Origin: Thermovorax subterraneus
GTDB lineage: Bacteria; Bacillota; Thermosediminibacteria; Thermosediminibacterales; Thermosediminibacteraceae
Reading direction: 5' to 3'
Assembly: GCA_021608145.1 (NCBI GenBank)
Contig: JAKIHM010000001.1
Location: 310,001-374,000, forward strand
DNA: 64,000 nucleotides
The translations under genes and the position numbers were made by a program. The notes under the pieces were generated by a model. The model had not been told where the DNA came from. It saw only the letters and a list, made by a program, of their open reading frames with translations, and searched no databases. Positions 41,820 through 51,564 of this stretch are shown here, in pieces. Each line of letters begins with the position of its first letter. Position 1 is the first letter of the stretch.

Positions 41820-42527
41820 CTACGCTTCCCCGAGGTACGCCTTCCTCACCTGTTCATTGTGAAGCAATTTTTCGGCGGTATCTTCCATCAAAATCCTGCC
41901 CGTTTCCAGAACGTAGGCCTTGTGCGCGGTGGAAAGGGCCATGTGGGCGTTCTGCTCCACCAGAAGTATCGTGGTTCCTTCGCGGTTTATCTGGCGGATG
42001 ATGTCGAAGATGCTGAGAACTATCTTTGGGGCAAGGCCCATGGAAGGTTCGTCTAAAAGCAGGAGCTTGGGGCGCGACATGAGGGCACGCCCTATTGCGA
42101 GCATCTGCTGTTCGCCGCCGGACAGCGTCCCGGCGATCTGGTGGAGGCGGTCTTTAAGTATCGGGAAAAGTTCGAACACCCTTTCCATATTTGCCTTTGT
42201 TTCGCTTTTGTTCCTGTTGAGATAACCGCCGAGCTGCAGATTTTCCAGGACAGTCATTCGCGGGAAAATCCTTCTCCCTTCCGGAACCATGACAATGCCT
42301 GCTGCCACGATGTCGGATGTGGGCAGGTTGGTTATATCCATGTCGTAAAAGTACACCTTTCCGGAGGTGGCACTGACGAGGCCGCATATGGTCTTTAAGA
42401 GGGTGGTTTTCCCCGCTCCGTTTGCACCTATTACTGTTACTATTTCGCCTTCGTTCACGTTTATCGAAACGCCCTTCAATGCCTGGATCGTCCCGTAGTG
42501 GGCGGTTACGTTTTCGAGTCTCAGCAA
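41820..42527 (-). CDS. livF: Branched-chain amino acid ABC transporter ATPase LivF
   Basis: 235 residues from TTG 42527 after GAGGTAAAATA. Walker A VIGANGAGKTTLLKTICGL, ABC signature LSGGEQQMLAIGRALM, Walker B LLLLDEPSMGLAP, and the LivF-type end VRKAYLGEA. Last gene of a five-gene operon in the order K-H-M-G-F. It energises uptake together with LivG. One base separates it from livG. Confidence 0.95.
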   Translation of the reverse strand: MLRLENVTAHYGTIQALKGVSINVNEGEIVTVIGANGAGKTTLLKTICGLVSATSGKVYFYDMDITNLPTSDIVAAGIVMVPEGRRIFPRMTVLENLQLGGYLNRNKSETKANMERVFELFPILKDRLHQIAGTLSGGEQQMLAIGRALMSRPKLLLLDEPSMGLAPKIVLSIFDIIRQINREGTTILLVEQNAHMALSTAHKAYVLETGRILMEDTAEKLLHNEQVRKAYLGEA

Positions 42528-42528
42528 C

Positions 42529-43305
42529 CTATTTTACCTCCTTGTCCAGGGCGGCACCCAGGTATGCTTTGAGAACGTTCTCATCGTTTTTCACTTCCTC
42601 GGGCGTGCCGTCGGCTATTTTTTTGCCGTAGTCGAGGACCACAATCCTCTGGCAGATCCCCATCACCAGTTTCATGTCGTGTTCGATGAGCAGTACGGTC
42701 TTCCCCATGTCATTGACCTTTTGTATTAGTTCGATGAGGTCGTTGGTTTCCTGGGGGTTCATCCCGGCGGCGGGTTCGTCTAAAAGTATAAGTTCGGGTT
42801 CTGTGGCCAGTGCCCTTGCCATTTCCAGCTTTCTCTGTTTGCCGTAAGGGAGGTTTTTGGCCTTTTCTTTTGCCGCTTCTGCAAGACCGACGAATTCCAG
42901 GATTTCCATGGCCTTTTCCTTCACCCTTTTTTCCTCATCTCGGACGGCAGGGGGACGGAAAATAGCGCCGAAGACCCCGGTCCGGGTGCGGCAGTGCTGC
43001 CCTATTATCACATTGTCCAAAACGCTCATTTCGCCGAAAAGCCTTATATTCTGGAATGTCCGCGCAATGCCTAGCCTGGTTATCTGATAGGGCTTTAGAT
43101 TCTTTATTTCCCTCTCTTTAAAGTAGATGCTGCCCCGGGAGGGCGAGTAGACGCCGGTGAGCAGGTTAAAAAGCGTGGTCTTTCCGGCGCCGTTGGGTCC
43201 TATAAGGCCCAGAATTTCCCCCTTGTTTATGTGAATATTTACAGAGTCGAGTGCCGTAAGTCCTCCGAATACCATGGTGAGGTTTTTCCCTTCAAGGAGA
43301 GTCAT
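42529..43305 (-). CDS. livG: Branched-chain amino acid ABC transporter ATPase LivG
   Basis: 258 residues from ATG 43305, which overlaps the livM stop (ATGA) and follows GAGGGGG. Walker A LIGPNGAGKTTLFNLLTGVY, the LivG-specific long insertion after RTFQNIRLFGEMSVLDN, Walker B LILLDEPAAGMNPQE and the C-terminal VLKAYLGAA. The signature motif is shortened to LPYGKQRKLEMARAL, as is normal for LivG. Confidence 0.95.
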   Translation of the reverse strand: MTLLEGKNLTMVFGGLTALDSVNIHINKGEILGLIGPNGAGKTTLFNLLTGVYSPSRGSIYFKEREIKNLKPYQITRLGIARTFQNIRLFGEMSVLDNVIIGQHCRTRTGVFGAIFRPPAVRDEEKRVKEKAMEILEFVGLAEAAKEKAKNLPYGKQRKLEMARALATEPELILLDEPAAGMNPQETNDLIELIQKVNDMGKTVLLIEHDMKLVMGICQRIVVLDYGKKIADGTPEEVKNDENVLKAYLGAALDKEVK

Positions 43306-44159
43306 GCTGCCTGCCCCCTCCTTTTCATCACCTTGTTTTCGCCCATTATCCCCTGAGGCCTCCATATCATCATGGCGACGAGAAGTATTCCGTAAAACAC
43401 CATGCGGTACTGGGCTATGACGGGAGAAACGGACCTTAAGAATTCCGGCAACACGGTTATTATCGCTGCGCCCAGCAAAGCTCCATAGGTGTTGCCCAAA
43501 CCGCCAAGCACTACCATGCTCAAAATCTCTATGGATTTCATGAATCCGAAGTTGTTAGGGTTGATGTAGCGGAAGAAGAAGGCGTAAAGGCCGCCGGCCA
43601 GGCCGGCATAGAAAGCTCCCAGGACGAAAGCCAGTATCTTAAAATTTGCGGTGTTTATTCCCATCGCTTCCGCGGCCAGTTCATCTTCCCTTATGGCGAT
43701 AAAGGATTTGCCGACTCTAGAATGCATTATCCTGTTGAGAGAAAAGATGACCAGCGTGACGCATAAATATACGACATAAACGTTTGTGACCTTCGGGATC
43801 CCCCTGAGTCCCATGGGACCTCCGGTTATCTCCAGATTAAGGAGGATGTTTTTCATGATTTCACCAAAGCCTAAAGTAGCTATCGCCAGGTAATCACCTT
43901 TCAGCCGAAGGGTCGGGACTCCGATGATGAATCCGAATAATGCGGCGGAAATAGCACCCAGGATAAGCGCCACCGCGAAAGGGATACCGAGCTTTAGTGC
44001 AGCGAGCGTAGCGGTGTAGGCGCCTATTCCCATGAATGTGGCATGGCAGAGCGAAAGCTGACCGGTAAAGCCGGTGACAAGGTTCAGGCTCACAGCTAGT
44101 ATTATGTTTATTCCCGTCACCGTAAGTATCTGGACGTAGTAGCTGTTCACTTGCTCCAC
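43302..44159 (-). CDS. livM: Branched-chain amino acid ABC transporter permease LivM
   Basis: 285 residues from GTG 44159, directly after the livH stop. Hydrophobic permease with LNLVTGFTGQLSLCHATFMG, LKGDYLAIATLGFGEIMKN and the cytoplasmic EAA-like segment FIAIREDELAAEAMGIN. Works as a pair with LivH. The C-terminal end overlaps livG by 4 bp. Confidence 0.95.
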   Translation of the reverse strand: MEQVNSYYVQILTVTGINIILAVSLNLVTGFTGQLSLCHATFMGIGAYTATLAALKLGIPFAVALILGAISAALFGFIIGVPTLRLKGDYLAIATLGFGEIMKNILLNLEITGGPMGLRGIPKVTNVYVVYLCVTLVIFSLNRIMHSRVGKSFIAIREDELAAEAMGINTANFKILAFVLGAFYAGLAGGLYAFFFRYINPNNFGFMKSIEILSMVVLGGLGNTYGALLGAAIITVLPEFLRSVSPVIAQYRMVFYGILLVAMMIWRPQGIMGENKVMKRRGQAA

Positions 44160-45032
44160 CTACACTTTCTCCTGGAGTTTTCGGCCTAAAAGGCCCGTCG
44201 GTTTTACGAGGAGTATTATGATAAGCACCGCAAAGGCAATGGCATCCTTGTAGCGGGACATGTAGACTGCGCCTAATACCTCCACAATTCCCAATATCAG
44301 GCCTCCGAGCATGGCTCCCGGGATATTGCCTATGCCGCCGAGCACTGCGGCCACGAAGCCTTTGAGTCCGGGGAAAAAGCCCATCATGGGGTCTACGGAA
44401 TTGAAATAGACGCCGACGAGGACGCCGGCGGCGCCGCCCAGGGCAGACCCGATGGCGAAGGTGAAGGAGATCACCCGGTCTATTTTTATGCCCATCAGCT
44501 GGGCGGCCTCCTTGTCCTGGGCGGTGGCACGCATGGCCTGGCCCAGTTTGGTCCTGTGTATCAGGAAGTGGAGGCCTACCATCAAAATTATGGAAATGAG
44601 GAGGATCAAAAGCTGAAGCGAGGACATCTGTATGGATTGGCCGAGCTTAATCGAGGCTGATTTGAAATTTACCGGGAAGGCCCGAACCTGGGGCCCGGCG
44701 AGTATCAGGGCAGCGTTTTGAAGGAATATGGAAACACCTATGGCGCTTATCAAGGGGGCGATTCTAGTCGACTTTCTCAGAGGTTTGTACGCCACCTTTT
44801 CAATCGTCACCCCTAGGAGGCACGAGCCGGCCATGGCGATAATAAGTGCAAGCGGAAAGGGCATCTTATACACCGTTACCATAATGAGACCGATGAATGC
44901 GCCCGTCATGTATATTTCGCTGTGGGCAAAGTTTATGAGCTCCAGAATGCCGTAGACCATGGTGTATCCCAGTGCTATCAAGGCGTAAGTGCTTCCAAGA
45001 GTCAGTCCGTTTAGAATTTGTTCGGCGAACAT
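44160..45032 (-). CDS. livH: Branched-chain amino acid ABC transporter permease LivH
   Basis: 290 residues from ATG 45032 after GAAAGGAAGGGAGCC. Typical LivH opening LNGLTLGSTYALIALGYTMV and YGILELINFAHSEIYMTGAF, with the EAA-like loop GQAMRATAQDKEAAQLMGI. It follows livK after a 74-bp gap that holds a strong stem-loop. Confidence 0.95.
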   Translation of the reverse strand: MFAEQILNGLTLGSTYALIALGYTMVYGILELINFAHSEIYMTGAFIGLIMVTVYKMPFPLALIIAMAGSCLLGVTIEKVAYKPLRKSTRIAPLISAIGVSIFLQNAALILAGPQVRAFPVNFKSASIKLGQSIQMSSLQLLILLISIILMVGLHFLIHRTKLGQAMRATAQDKEAAQLMGIKIDRVISFTFAIGSALGGAAGVLVGVYFNSVDPMMGFFPGLKGFVAAVLGGIGNIPGAMLGGLILGIVEVLGAVYMSRYKDAIAFAVLIIILLVKPTGLLGRKLQEKV

Positions 45033-45053
45033 GGCTCCCTTCCTTTCTAAAAG

Positions 45054-45090
45054 GCAAAGTCAATGGGCGTAAAACACCCATTGACTTTGC
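45054..45090 (-). other. Fourteen-bp stem-loop between livK and livH
   Basis: GCAAAGTCAATGGG (45054-45067) and CCCATTGACTTTGC (45077-45090) pair perfectly around a nine-base loop. There is no T-run on the reverse strand. As in the TAXI operon, it lies between receptor and permease genes and probably stabilises the receptor message. Confidence 0.75.
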
Positions 45091-45106
45091 TTTATAGCCG
45101 CTTTAA

Positions 45107-46270
45107 TTAGCGGATCTTGACGAACTTGCCGTTTTCCACCTTCAAAATCAGAACGTCCTTTACGGCGTCGCCCTCTTCGGTGAAAGATGTGGTACCGGTG
45201 ATGCCGGGGAAGTCCTTTATCTTCGCCATTTCGGCCTGGAGGGCTTCTCCGCCTTGGCCTTTTGCGTTCTTTATGGCTGTGAGCAGGATTTTGGCGGCGT
45301 CATAGGCCTGGGCGGCGAACATATCGGGCTCCGCATTGAACTTTTCTTTATAGGCCTTTACGAAGTTCTGCACTGCCTCGGACGGGTCGTCCGGGAAGAA
45401 ACCTGCTGTGAATACCGCCCCTTCAACGGCACTGCCGCCGAGTTCGATGAGCTTGGGCGAATAAAAGCCGTCAGCCCCGAGAATCTGGACGTTCAAGCCT
45501 TGCTCCTTGGCCTGCTGCGCGATTTTTGCGGCTTCGGTATAGTATCCGGCTATGTAGAGGGCGTCGGGGTTGAAGCTCTTTATTTTGGTGAGCTGTGCCC
45601 TGAAGTCGCTTTCGCCGTCGTTGTAAGTTTCGACGTCAACTACGCTTGCGAGTTCCTTGGCCTTCTGCTCGAAGGCGTTTTTCAGGGAAAGGCCGTAGTC
45701 GTTGTTGGTGTACATTATAGCGAATTTTTTGAGGCCCATTTCCTTTGCTGCGTATTCGGCAAGCTGGGTCGCCTGGACCTCATCGGACAGGCAGTTCCTG
45801 AAGATATAGTCGCCTATCTCGGGAATACCCTTTGCTGTGGAGGAGGAAGTGATCATGACGACTTTAGCATCGTTGGCTATGGGACCTGCGGTCATGGTCT
45901 CGGAGCTTATAACTCCGCCGACGATGGCAATTACCTTGTCCTGCTGTATCAGTTTTGTTACCGCGTTGGCGGCTTCGGTCTGGTCGCCTCGGGTGTCTTC
46001 GGAAATTATTTCGACCTTCTTGCCGTCGATGCCTCCGGCGTTGTTGATTTCATCCACGGCTATTTCCACGCCGTTTTTGGTGCTGACGCCGTATGTAGCG
46101 AGATTGCCAGTAAGTGGCCCCAAGGTGCCGATTTTGATGGTTTCGGTGCCCCCCGACGACTGCTGCTGTCCTTGCTGCTGACTTTGGGAAGAGCTTTGTC
46201 CGCAGCCTGCCGCAGTAAGGACGACGATGAGCAGAATCGAAATTAGTACCAGCGATTTTGAAAATTTCAT
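45107..46270 (-). CDS. livK: Branched-chain amino acid-type ABC substrate-binding lipoprotein
   Basis: 387 residues from ATG 46270 after AGGAGGATAACC. The lipoprotein signal ends VVLTAAGC-GQSS, followed by a Gln/Ser-rich linker. The mature part has IKIGTLGPLTGNLATYGVST, FAIMYTNNDYGLSLKNAF and AAQAYDAAKILLTAIKNAKG, typical of periplasmic-binding-protein type I receptors (LivK/HAAT). The ligand may be Leu/Ile/Val or another amide or acid. First gene of the operon. Confidence 0.93.
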   Translation of the reverse strand: MKFSKSLVLISILLIVVLTAAGCGQSSSQSQQQGQQQSSGGTETIKIGTLGPLTGNLATYGVSTKNGVEIAVDEINNAGGIDGKKVEIISEDTRGDQTEAANAVTKLIQQDKVIAIVGGVISSETMTAGPIANDAKVVMITSSSTAKGIPEIGDYIFRNCLSDEVQATQLAEYAAKEMGLKKFAIMYTNNDYGLSLKNAFEQKAKELASVVDVETYNDGESDFRAQLTKIKSFNPDALYIAGYYTEAAKIAQQAKEQGLNVQILGADGFYSPKLIELGGSAVEGAVFTAGFFPDDPSEAVQNFVKAYKEKFNAEPDMFAAQAYDAAKILLTAIKNAKGQGGEALQAEMAKIKDFPGITGTTSFTEEGDAVKDVLILKVENGKFVKIR

Positions 46271-46372
46271 GGTTATCCTCCTTTTCTTTTTATTTTATAA
46301 TTTTAAACTTCCGCTTTATTTATAATTGCAAATAATATCTCGGCTTATAAAAATTATTAAGTTTATTTATAA

Positions 46373-46733
<361 letters not shown>

Positions 46734-46845
46734 TAATCTAAAATAATCAATAATAGTTTAATTTTGCCACATATAATATGAAATACATTGGACTTTTCAA
46801 AATAATCAAAACGATATAAAATTAACATGAACGGAGTGGATCTTT

Positions 46846-49002
46846 ATGAATGAGAGGTGTGCACAACTTCTCATTAAAATAATTATGTCAGAAGGACCCA
46901 TTAAAATAGGAGAATTGGCAAACGAATTTAAAGTATCGCCACGCACAATTCGTTATGACCTTGATAGAATAGATAGGTTTTTGAAAGATAATAATTTGCC
47001 ACAATTGATGAGAAAACCAAGAGTCGGAGTTTTTTATAATGGAAGTAGAGAATATAAGGAGAAGGTATTGTTTTTATTAAATAAGTTTGGAAGGTATAAT
47101 TGCGGATTAACAAAAGAAGAAAGGGAAAAGTTTATCCTTTTGGAGCTTTTTCGAGCAAGAGATTATATAACTATAGAAAATCTTTCTAATATATTAGGAG
47201 TGAGCAGAGGAACTGTTATAAGTGATCTTAAAAAAGTAAAAAAATGGTTGAGAAAATACAACGTAGAGTTAGAGTCTTCTCCACATTATGGAATAAAAAT
47301 CAAAGGAGAAGAAACGGATATAAGAAGAGCAGTCGTGTATTTGTTTTCGGAATATATCGATATAGAAAAGGCGCTAGATGTAATGAAAACTTCCGCATAC
47401 GGTCACAAAAATTCTGCGATAAATAGCCAGTTAAAAAAGCTATTTGAAAATATTAATATTACCTACATAGAAAATGCTGTAAAAATGGCACAGGAACAGC
47501 TTAATAGCACCTTTTCTGATGCGGCTTATGCGGGGCTTGTGGTTCATCTAGCTCTTGCAATCAAAAGAATTCAATTAGGCAAGGATATATTGATGCCTAA
47601 AGATGAGCTGGAAAGATTAAAGTTGACTAAGGAATTTGCTGTTGCATCAAGTATTGCTAAAAGTCTAGAACAAAGCTATGGTGTGAAAATTCCTATTGAT
47701 GAAATAGGATACATTACCCTACATCTTCTCGGAGGTAAGGTAACTTCTTCAAATGCATTTGTAAAAGAAGAATGGGCCAAGCTACAATTTTTAACGGCAA
47801 GGATTATAAGGGATGTGCAAGATATAATCGGTGTAGATTTTTGTTCTGACGATGAACTTTATAGAGGCTTGATGGAACATTTAGGGCCGACAGTATACCG
47901 TTTGAAACACAAGTTGCCTCTAAAAAATCCCATATTAAGGGAGATAAAGGAAAACTATCCCGAAATTTTTGAAGCAGTAAAAAATGGACTTAATGCATTA
48001 ATAGATTATGTTAAGTGTGAAATACCTGAAGAAGAAATCGGTTATATAGCTATTCATTTTGGAGCGGCTCTTGAAAGGATGAGGGCTAAAAATAGAAAAG
48101 TATACAGAGCATTAGTGGTATGTGGAACAGGGATAGGAACAGCTAAGCTTTTGGCTTCTAGAATAAAGGCAGAGTTCGATGATATTGAAATAATAGGAAC
48201 TATACCTAGCCATCAGCTTAAAGAGTTTTCTTTTAAAAGGAATAATGTAGATCTCATTATTTCTACTGTTTATATTGATAATAATTTAAGATCGGATGTG
48301 TTGTGTGTGACTGTTAATCCACTATTGCCTAAAGCTGACGTCCTTAGGATAAGCAACATTTTAAAAGAACAGAATCAAACTCTAAAGGCGGTGAGAAGGA
48401 GGAATTTATTTGCCGTCGATGGATTGATTAAAATTATTGAAAAGTATTGCACAATAAATTCAAAAAAAGAGCTAATTGAACAACTTGAAAGATATTTATG
48501 CGATAATTTGCATCTAATAAATTTGAAAGGAGTTGCTCAGCCAGTGCTAGATGAACTGATAACAGAGAAGACAATAATGTTAAATATAGAAGCTGAAAAC
48601 TGGGAAGAAGCTGTGAGGAAAGGTGGTGAGATATTAGTAGAAAACGGTTTTGTAGAACCTCGATATGTTGACGCAATGATAAAGACGGTAAAAGAGGTAG
48701 GACCATATATAGTAATAGCTCCAGGTATTGCAATGCCCCATGCTCGACCGGAAGATGGGGTAAAACAGGTTTGCATGAGCTTGATAACGCTTAAAAATCC
48801 AGTAGAATTTGGAAATGAAACCAATGATCCTGTTAGACTCATAATTTCCTTTGGTGCGGTAGATCAGAATTCCCATTTAAAGGCTTTGTCAAAGTTGATG
48901 AATCTTTTTACTAACCAGAAATATATTGAGGAAATTTTAGAAACTTCTGATGTTAAAAAAGTTATTGAAATAATAAAGGAATGTTCAAGTAAGGAGGTAT
49001 GA
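46846..49002 (+). CDS. PRD-type PTS-responsive regulator with EIIB and EIIA domains
   Basis: 718 residues, ATG 46846 after GGAGTGGATC. Two N-terminal helix-turn-helix segments (KIGELANEFKVSPRTIRYDL and TIENLSNILGVSRGTVISDL) are followed by two PRD domains with histidines in GLVVHLALAIKR, YITLHLLGG, LMEHLGPTVYRLKH and YIAIHFGAALERM. An EIIB-like domain (ALVVCGTGIGTAKLLASRI, Cys present) and a C-terminal EIIA domain with phospho-His in APGIAMPHARPEDG complete it. This is the MtlR/LicR-type architecture. No separate EIIA gene is present, so its EIIA may also serve the EIIB/EIIC encoded next. Confidence 0.9.
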   Translation: MNERCAQLLIKIIMSEGPIKIGELANEFKVSPRTIRYDLDRIDRFLKDNNLPQLMRKPRVGVFYNGSREYKEKVLFLLNKFGRYNCGLTKEEREKFILLELFRARDYITIENLSNILGVSRGTVISDLKKVKKWLRKYNVELESSPHYGIKIKGEETDIRRAVVYLFSEYIDIEKALDVMKTSAYGHKNSAINSQLKKLFENINITYIENAVKMAQEQLNSTFSDAAYAGLVVHLALAIKRIQLGKDILMPKDELERLKLTKEFAVASSIAKSLEQSYGVKIPIDEIGYITLHLLGGKVTSSNAFVKEEWAKLQFLTARIIRDVQDIIGVDFCSDDELYRGLMEHLGPTVYRLKHKLPLKNPILREIKENYPEIFEAVKNGLNALIDYVKCEIPEEEIGYIAIHFGAALERMRAKNRKVYRALVVCGTGIGTAKLLASRIKAEFDDIEIIGTIPSHQLKEFSFKRNNVDLIISTVYIDNNLRSDVLCVTVNPLLPKADVLRISNILKEQNQTLKAVRRRNLFAVDGLIKIIEKYCTINSKKELIEQLERYLCDNLHLINLKGVAQPVLDELITEKTIMLNIEAENWEEAVRKGGEILVENGFVEPRYVDAMIKTVKEVGPYIVIAPGIAMPHARPEDGVKQVCMSLITLKNPVEFGNETNDPVRLIISFGAVDQNSHLKALSKLMNLFTNQKYIEEILETSDVKKVIEIIKECSSKEV

Positions 49003-49007
49003 TTCAA

Positions 49008-49289
49008 ATGAAAATATTGGTAGTTTGTGGCAGTGGTTTGGGCAGCAGTTTTTTAATTGAGATGAATATTAAAAAAATACTACAGGAATTGGGAATAGAG
49101 GCAGAAGTGGATCATGCAGATTTAGGTTCAGCTAAAGGTTCGGGGGCGGATATTTTAGTAGGCACTAGAGATATAGCTATGCAATTGTATGAAATTGGAA
49201 GGGAGGTTGTGTCTCTTGATAACATGATAGACACCGAGAGCATGAAGGCGAAGTTGGTAGAAGCTATTGAGAAACTTAAGAAAAAGTAA
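49008..49289 (+). CDS. ulaB: PTS ascorbate-type EIIB
   Basis: 93 residues from ATG 49008, ten bases after GGAGG; ATG 48999 is too close to that site. The phospho-cysteine motif is ILVVCGSGLGSSFLIEMNI, and DHADLGSAKGSGADILVGTR follows, as in UlaB/SgaB. It accepts phosphate from an EIIA and passes it to the sugar bound by the EIIC at 49316. Confidence 0.88.
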   Translation: MKILVVCGSGLGSSFLIEMNIKKILQELGIEAEVDHADLGSAKGSGADILVGTRDIAMQLYEIGREVVSLDNMIDTESMKAKLVEAIEKLKKK

Positions 49290-49315
49290 ATAAATTATAA
49301 AGGGGGAACAATGAT

Positions 49316-50680
49316 ATGTCATTTTTTAAATTTCTGATGAATGATATATTGAGCCAACCAGCTGTACTCGTAGGACTTATGGCGCTTATTGGATTGGTGG
49401 CTCAGAAGAAACCGACAGAACAGGTTATTTCGGGGACAGTTAAGACGATAATAGGTTTTCTTATACTTTCTGGTGGTGCCAATATAGTTGTAGGTTCCCT
49501 TAACTATTTTGGGACTATGTTCCAAAAAGGGTTTAATATTACTGGAGTTGTTCCAAACAATGAGGCAATTGTTGCTTTGGCAATTCAAAAAATAGGTTCT
49601 CAAACGGCATTAATAATGGCTTGCGGTATGTTAGTGAACATATTGATAGCAAGATTTACTAGGTATAAGTATATTTGGCTGACAGGACATCATACCTTTT
49701 ATATGGCTTGTATGTTGGCAGCAATTCTATTAGCTGCAGGGTTTGAAGGATTTTCATTGGTGCTTGCAGGGTCAATTTTGTTGGGCATAACTATGGTTGT
49801 TTTCCCGGCTCTTGCGCATCCGATAATGAGACAGATTACCGGAAGTGACGAAGTAGCGTTTGCTCATTTTGGCACAGTTGGCTATGTACTTTCTGGCTAT
49901 ATAGGAAAATATTTTGGGGATAAGAGTAAAACGACAGAAGAGATTAAAATGCCGAAAGGGCTCACGTTTTTGCGTGACAATACAGTAGCTATTGGAGTGA
50001 CTATGGCAATTGTCTACATAATCACGGCGTTATTTGCAGGCAAAAGCTATGTGGAACAGGAGTTAAGTGGAGGGATGAATTATATAATATTTGCAATAAT
50101 GCAGGCTTTAACTTTCTCAGCAGGCGTATATGTAATACTTGCAGGTGTGAGGATGATACTTGGTGAAATAGTACCTGCTTTTAGAGGTATTGCGCTGAAA
50201 ATAGTACCTGATGCAAAACCTGCTCTGGATTGTCCTGTGGTATATCCCTACGCGCCTACAGCTGTTTTGATTGGATTTATAATGAGCTTTATTGCGGGAA
50301 TAGTAGGAATGTTTATACTCATAGCAATGAAAGCTACCGTAATCATTCCTGGCGTGGTTCCGCACTTTTTCTGTGGTGCGACAGCAGGAGTTTTCGGGAA
50401 TGCAACAGGAGGCCTTAGGGGTGCCGTGCTTGGTGCTTTTGCACATGGCCTTTTGATCACATTCCTTCCGGTATGGCTTATGCCTGTATTAGGTGACTTA
50501 GGATTTGCGAATACAACCTTTAGTGATGCTGATTTCACGGTGACGGGCATAATAACGGGTAATGTAGCTAGGTACTTTGGTAGTACGGGGATATTTATAT
50601 TAATAGTGCTGCTTTTAATCATATTGTTTGTTCCGACTTTTATGAAAAAAGAGGGGAAGAATGTTCAGGTAAGAGGTTGA
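49316..50680 (+). CDS. ulaA: PTS ascorbate-type EIIC
   Basis: 454 residues, ATG 49316 after AAAGGGGG. About ten membrane segments and the UlaA-family blocks LMALIGLVAQKKPTEQVISG, GFLILSGGANIVVG, YIWLTGHHTFYMACML and FGNATGGLRGAVLGAFAHG. Ascorbate-type EIICs carry L-ascorbate or other pentose-like or branched compounds. None of the UlaD/E/F enzymes is encoded nearby; split transketolase genes follow instead, so another substrate is likely. Confidence 0.9.
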   Translation: MSFFKFLMNDILSQPAVLVGLMALIGLVAQKKPTEQVISGTVKTIIGFLILSGGANIVVGSLNYFGTMFQKGFNITGVVPNNEAIVALAIQKIGSQTALIMACGMLVNILIARFTRYKYIWLTGHHTFYMACMLAAILLAAGFEGFSLVLAGSILLGITMVVFPALAHPIMRQITGSDEVAFAHFGTVGYVLSGYIGKYFGDKSKTTEEIKMPKGLTFLRDNTVAIGVTMAIVYIITALFAGKSYVEQELSGGMNYIIFAIMQALTFSAGVYVILAGVRMILGEIVPAFRGIALKIVPDAKPALDCPVVYPYAPTAVLIGFIMSFIAGIVGMFILIAMKATVIIPGVVPHFFCGATAGVFGNATGGLRGAVLGAFAHGLLITFLPVWLMPVLGDLGFANTTFSDADFTVTGIITGNVARYFGSTGIFILIVLLLIILFVPTFMKKEGKNVQVRG

Positions 50681-50702
50681 TTTGAAAATTGTGCGTATTT
50701 GA

Positions 50703-50721
50703 GCCCGGGTATTACCCGGGC
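50703..50721 (+). other. GC-rich stem-loop between EIIC and transketolase genes
   Basis: GCCCGGGT (50703-50710), ATT loop, ACCCGGGC (50714-50721), followed by ATAATTTT. It is a weak terminator or an mRNA-stabilising stem. Confidence 0.55.
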
Positions 50722-50746
50722 ATAATTTTGGGCGAGGTGTAAATTT

Positions 50747-51559
50747 ATGTTGAGTAAGGAAGAAAAAATATTTCTTGAAGAAAAAGCTAAAAAAGTAAGG
50801 AAATTGATCATAGAAATGCTCTATTATGCGGGATCTGGCCATCCGGGTGGTTCGCTTTCAATTGTGGAAATTCTCTTGTACTTATATTACAAAGAAATAG
50901 ATATTGATTTAAAAGATCCGAGGAGTACTGATAGAAGCATGTTAATTTTATCAAAGGGCCATGGTTGTCCTGCACTATATGCAGTGCTGTCTGAATTAGG
51001 AATAATCGACCGAGAAGTTTTAAAGACTTACAAGAAGCTAGATAGTATTCTTCAAGGTCATCCCGATAGGAATAAAACGCTAGGAGTTGATATGAGTACT
51101 GGATCTTTGGGACAAGGTCTTTCAGTTGCTGCAGGGTGCGCTCTGGCTGATAAAATAAAAGGAAAAAGCCATAAAACTTATGTGATTTTGGGTGATGGAG
51201 AAATTCAAGAAGGTCAAATATGGGAAGCGGCTATTTTTGCAGCAAACAACAATTTAGACAACCTTTGTGCTTTTATAGATTATAACAAGCTTCAATTGAC
51301 CTCAAAAGTGGAGGATGTGTTTGGAAAATGTAATTTATTGTCAGTGTGGGCGGATTTAGGATGGCAATGCTTTGAAATTGATGGCCATGACTTTGAAGAA
51401 ATTGATATGGCTGTCAAATTTAAAAGCGAAAAGCCGAAAGTGATAATCGCACATACTATAAAGGGTAAAGGGGTATCTTTTATGGAGAACAAAATTGAGT
51501 GGCATTCAAAGAAGATATCTGAAAAAGAATTTGAAAAAGCAATGCTAGAACTGAGGTGA
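50747..51559 (+). CDS. Transketolase, N-terminal subunit
   Basis: 270 residues, ATG 50747 after GGGCGAGGTG. TPP-binding motif GDGEIQEGQIWEAAIFAANN ending in FIDYNKLQ, together with YYAGSGHPGGSLSIVEIL and ILSKGHGCPALYAVL. It is the half-size alpha chain of a split transketolase; the beta chain follows with overlapping ends. The pair moves two-carbon ketol units between sugar phosphates. Its position behind a PTS suggests a pentulose phosphate intermediate. Confidence 0.92.
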   Translation: MLSKEEKIFLEEKAKKVRKLIIEMLYYAGSGHPGGSLSIVEILLYLYYKEIDIDLKDPRSTDRSMLILSKGHGCPALYAVLSELGIIDREVLKTYKKLDSILQGHPDRNKTLGVDMSTGSLGQGLSVAAGCALADKIKGKSHKTYVILGDGEIQEGQIWEAAIFAANNNLDNLCAFIDYNKLQLTSKVEDVFGKCNLLSVWADLGWQCFEIDGHDFEEIDMAVKFKSEKPKVIIAHTIKGKGVSFMENKIEWHSKKISEKEFEKAMLELR

Positions 51560-51564
51560 GTAGT

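Noticed and set aside
45254-46246. Long plus-strand open frame opposite livK
   Set aside because: Antisense to a convincing lipoprotein gene, rich in Gly/Val/Phe in a mirror pattern, no ribosome site.
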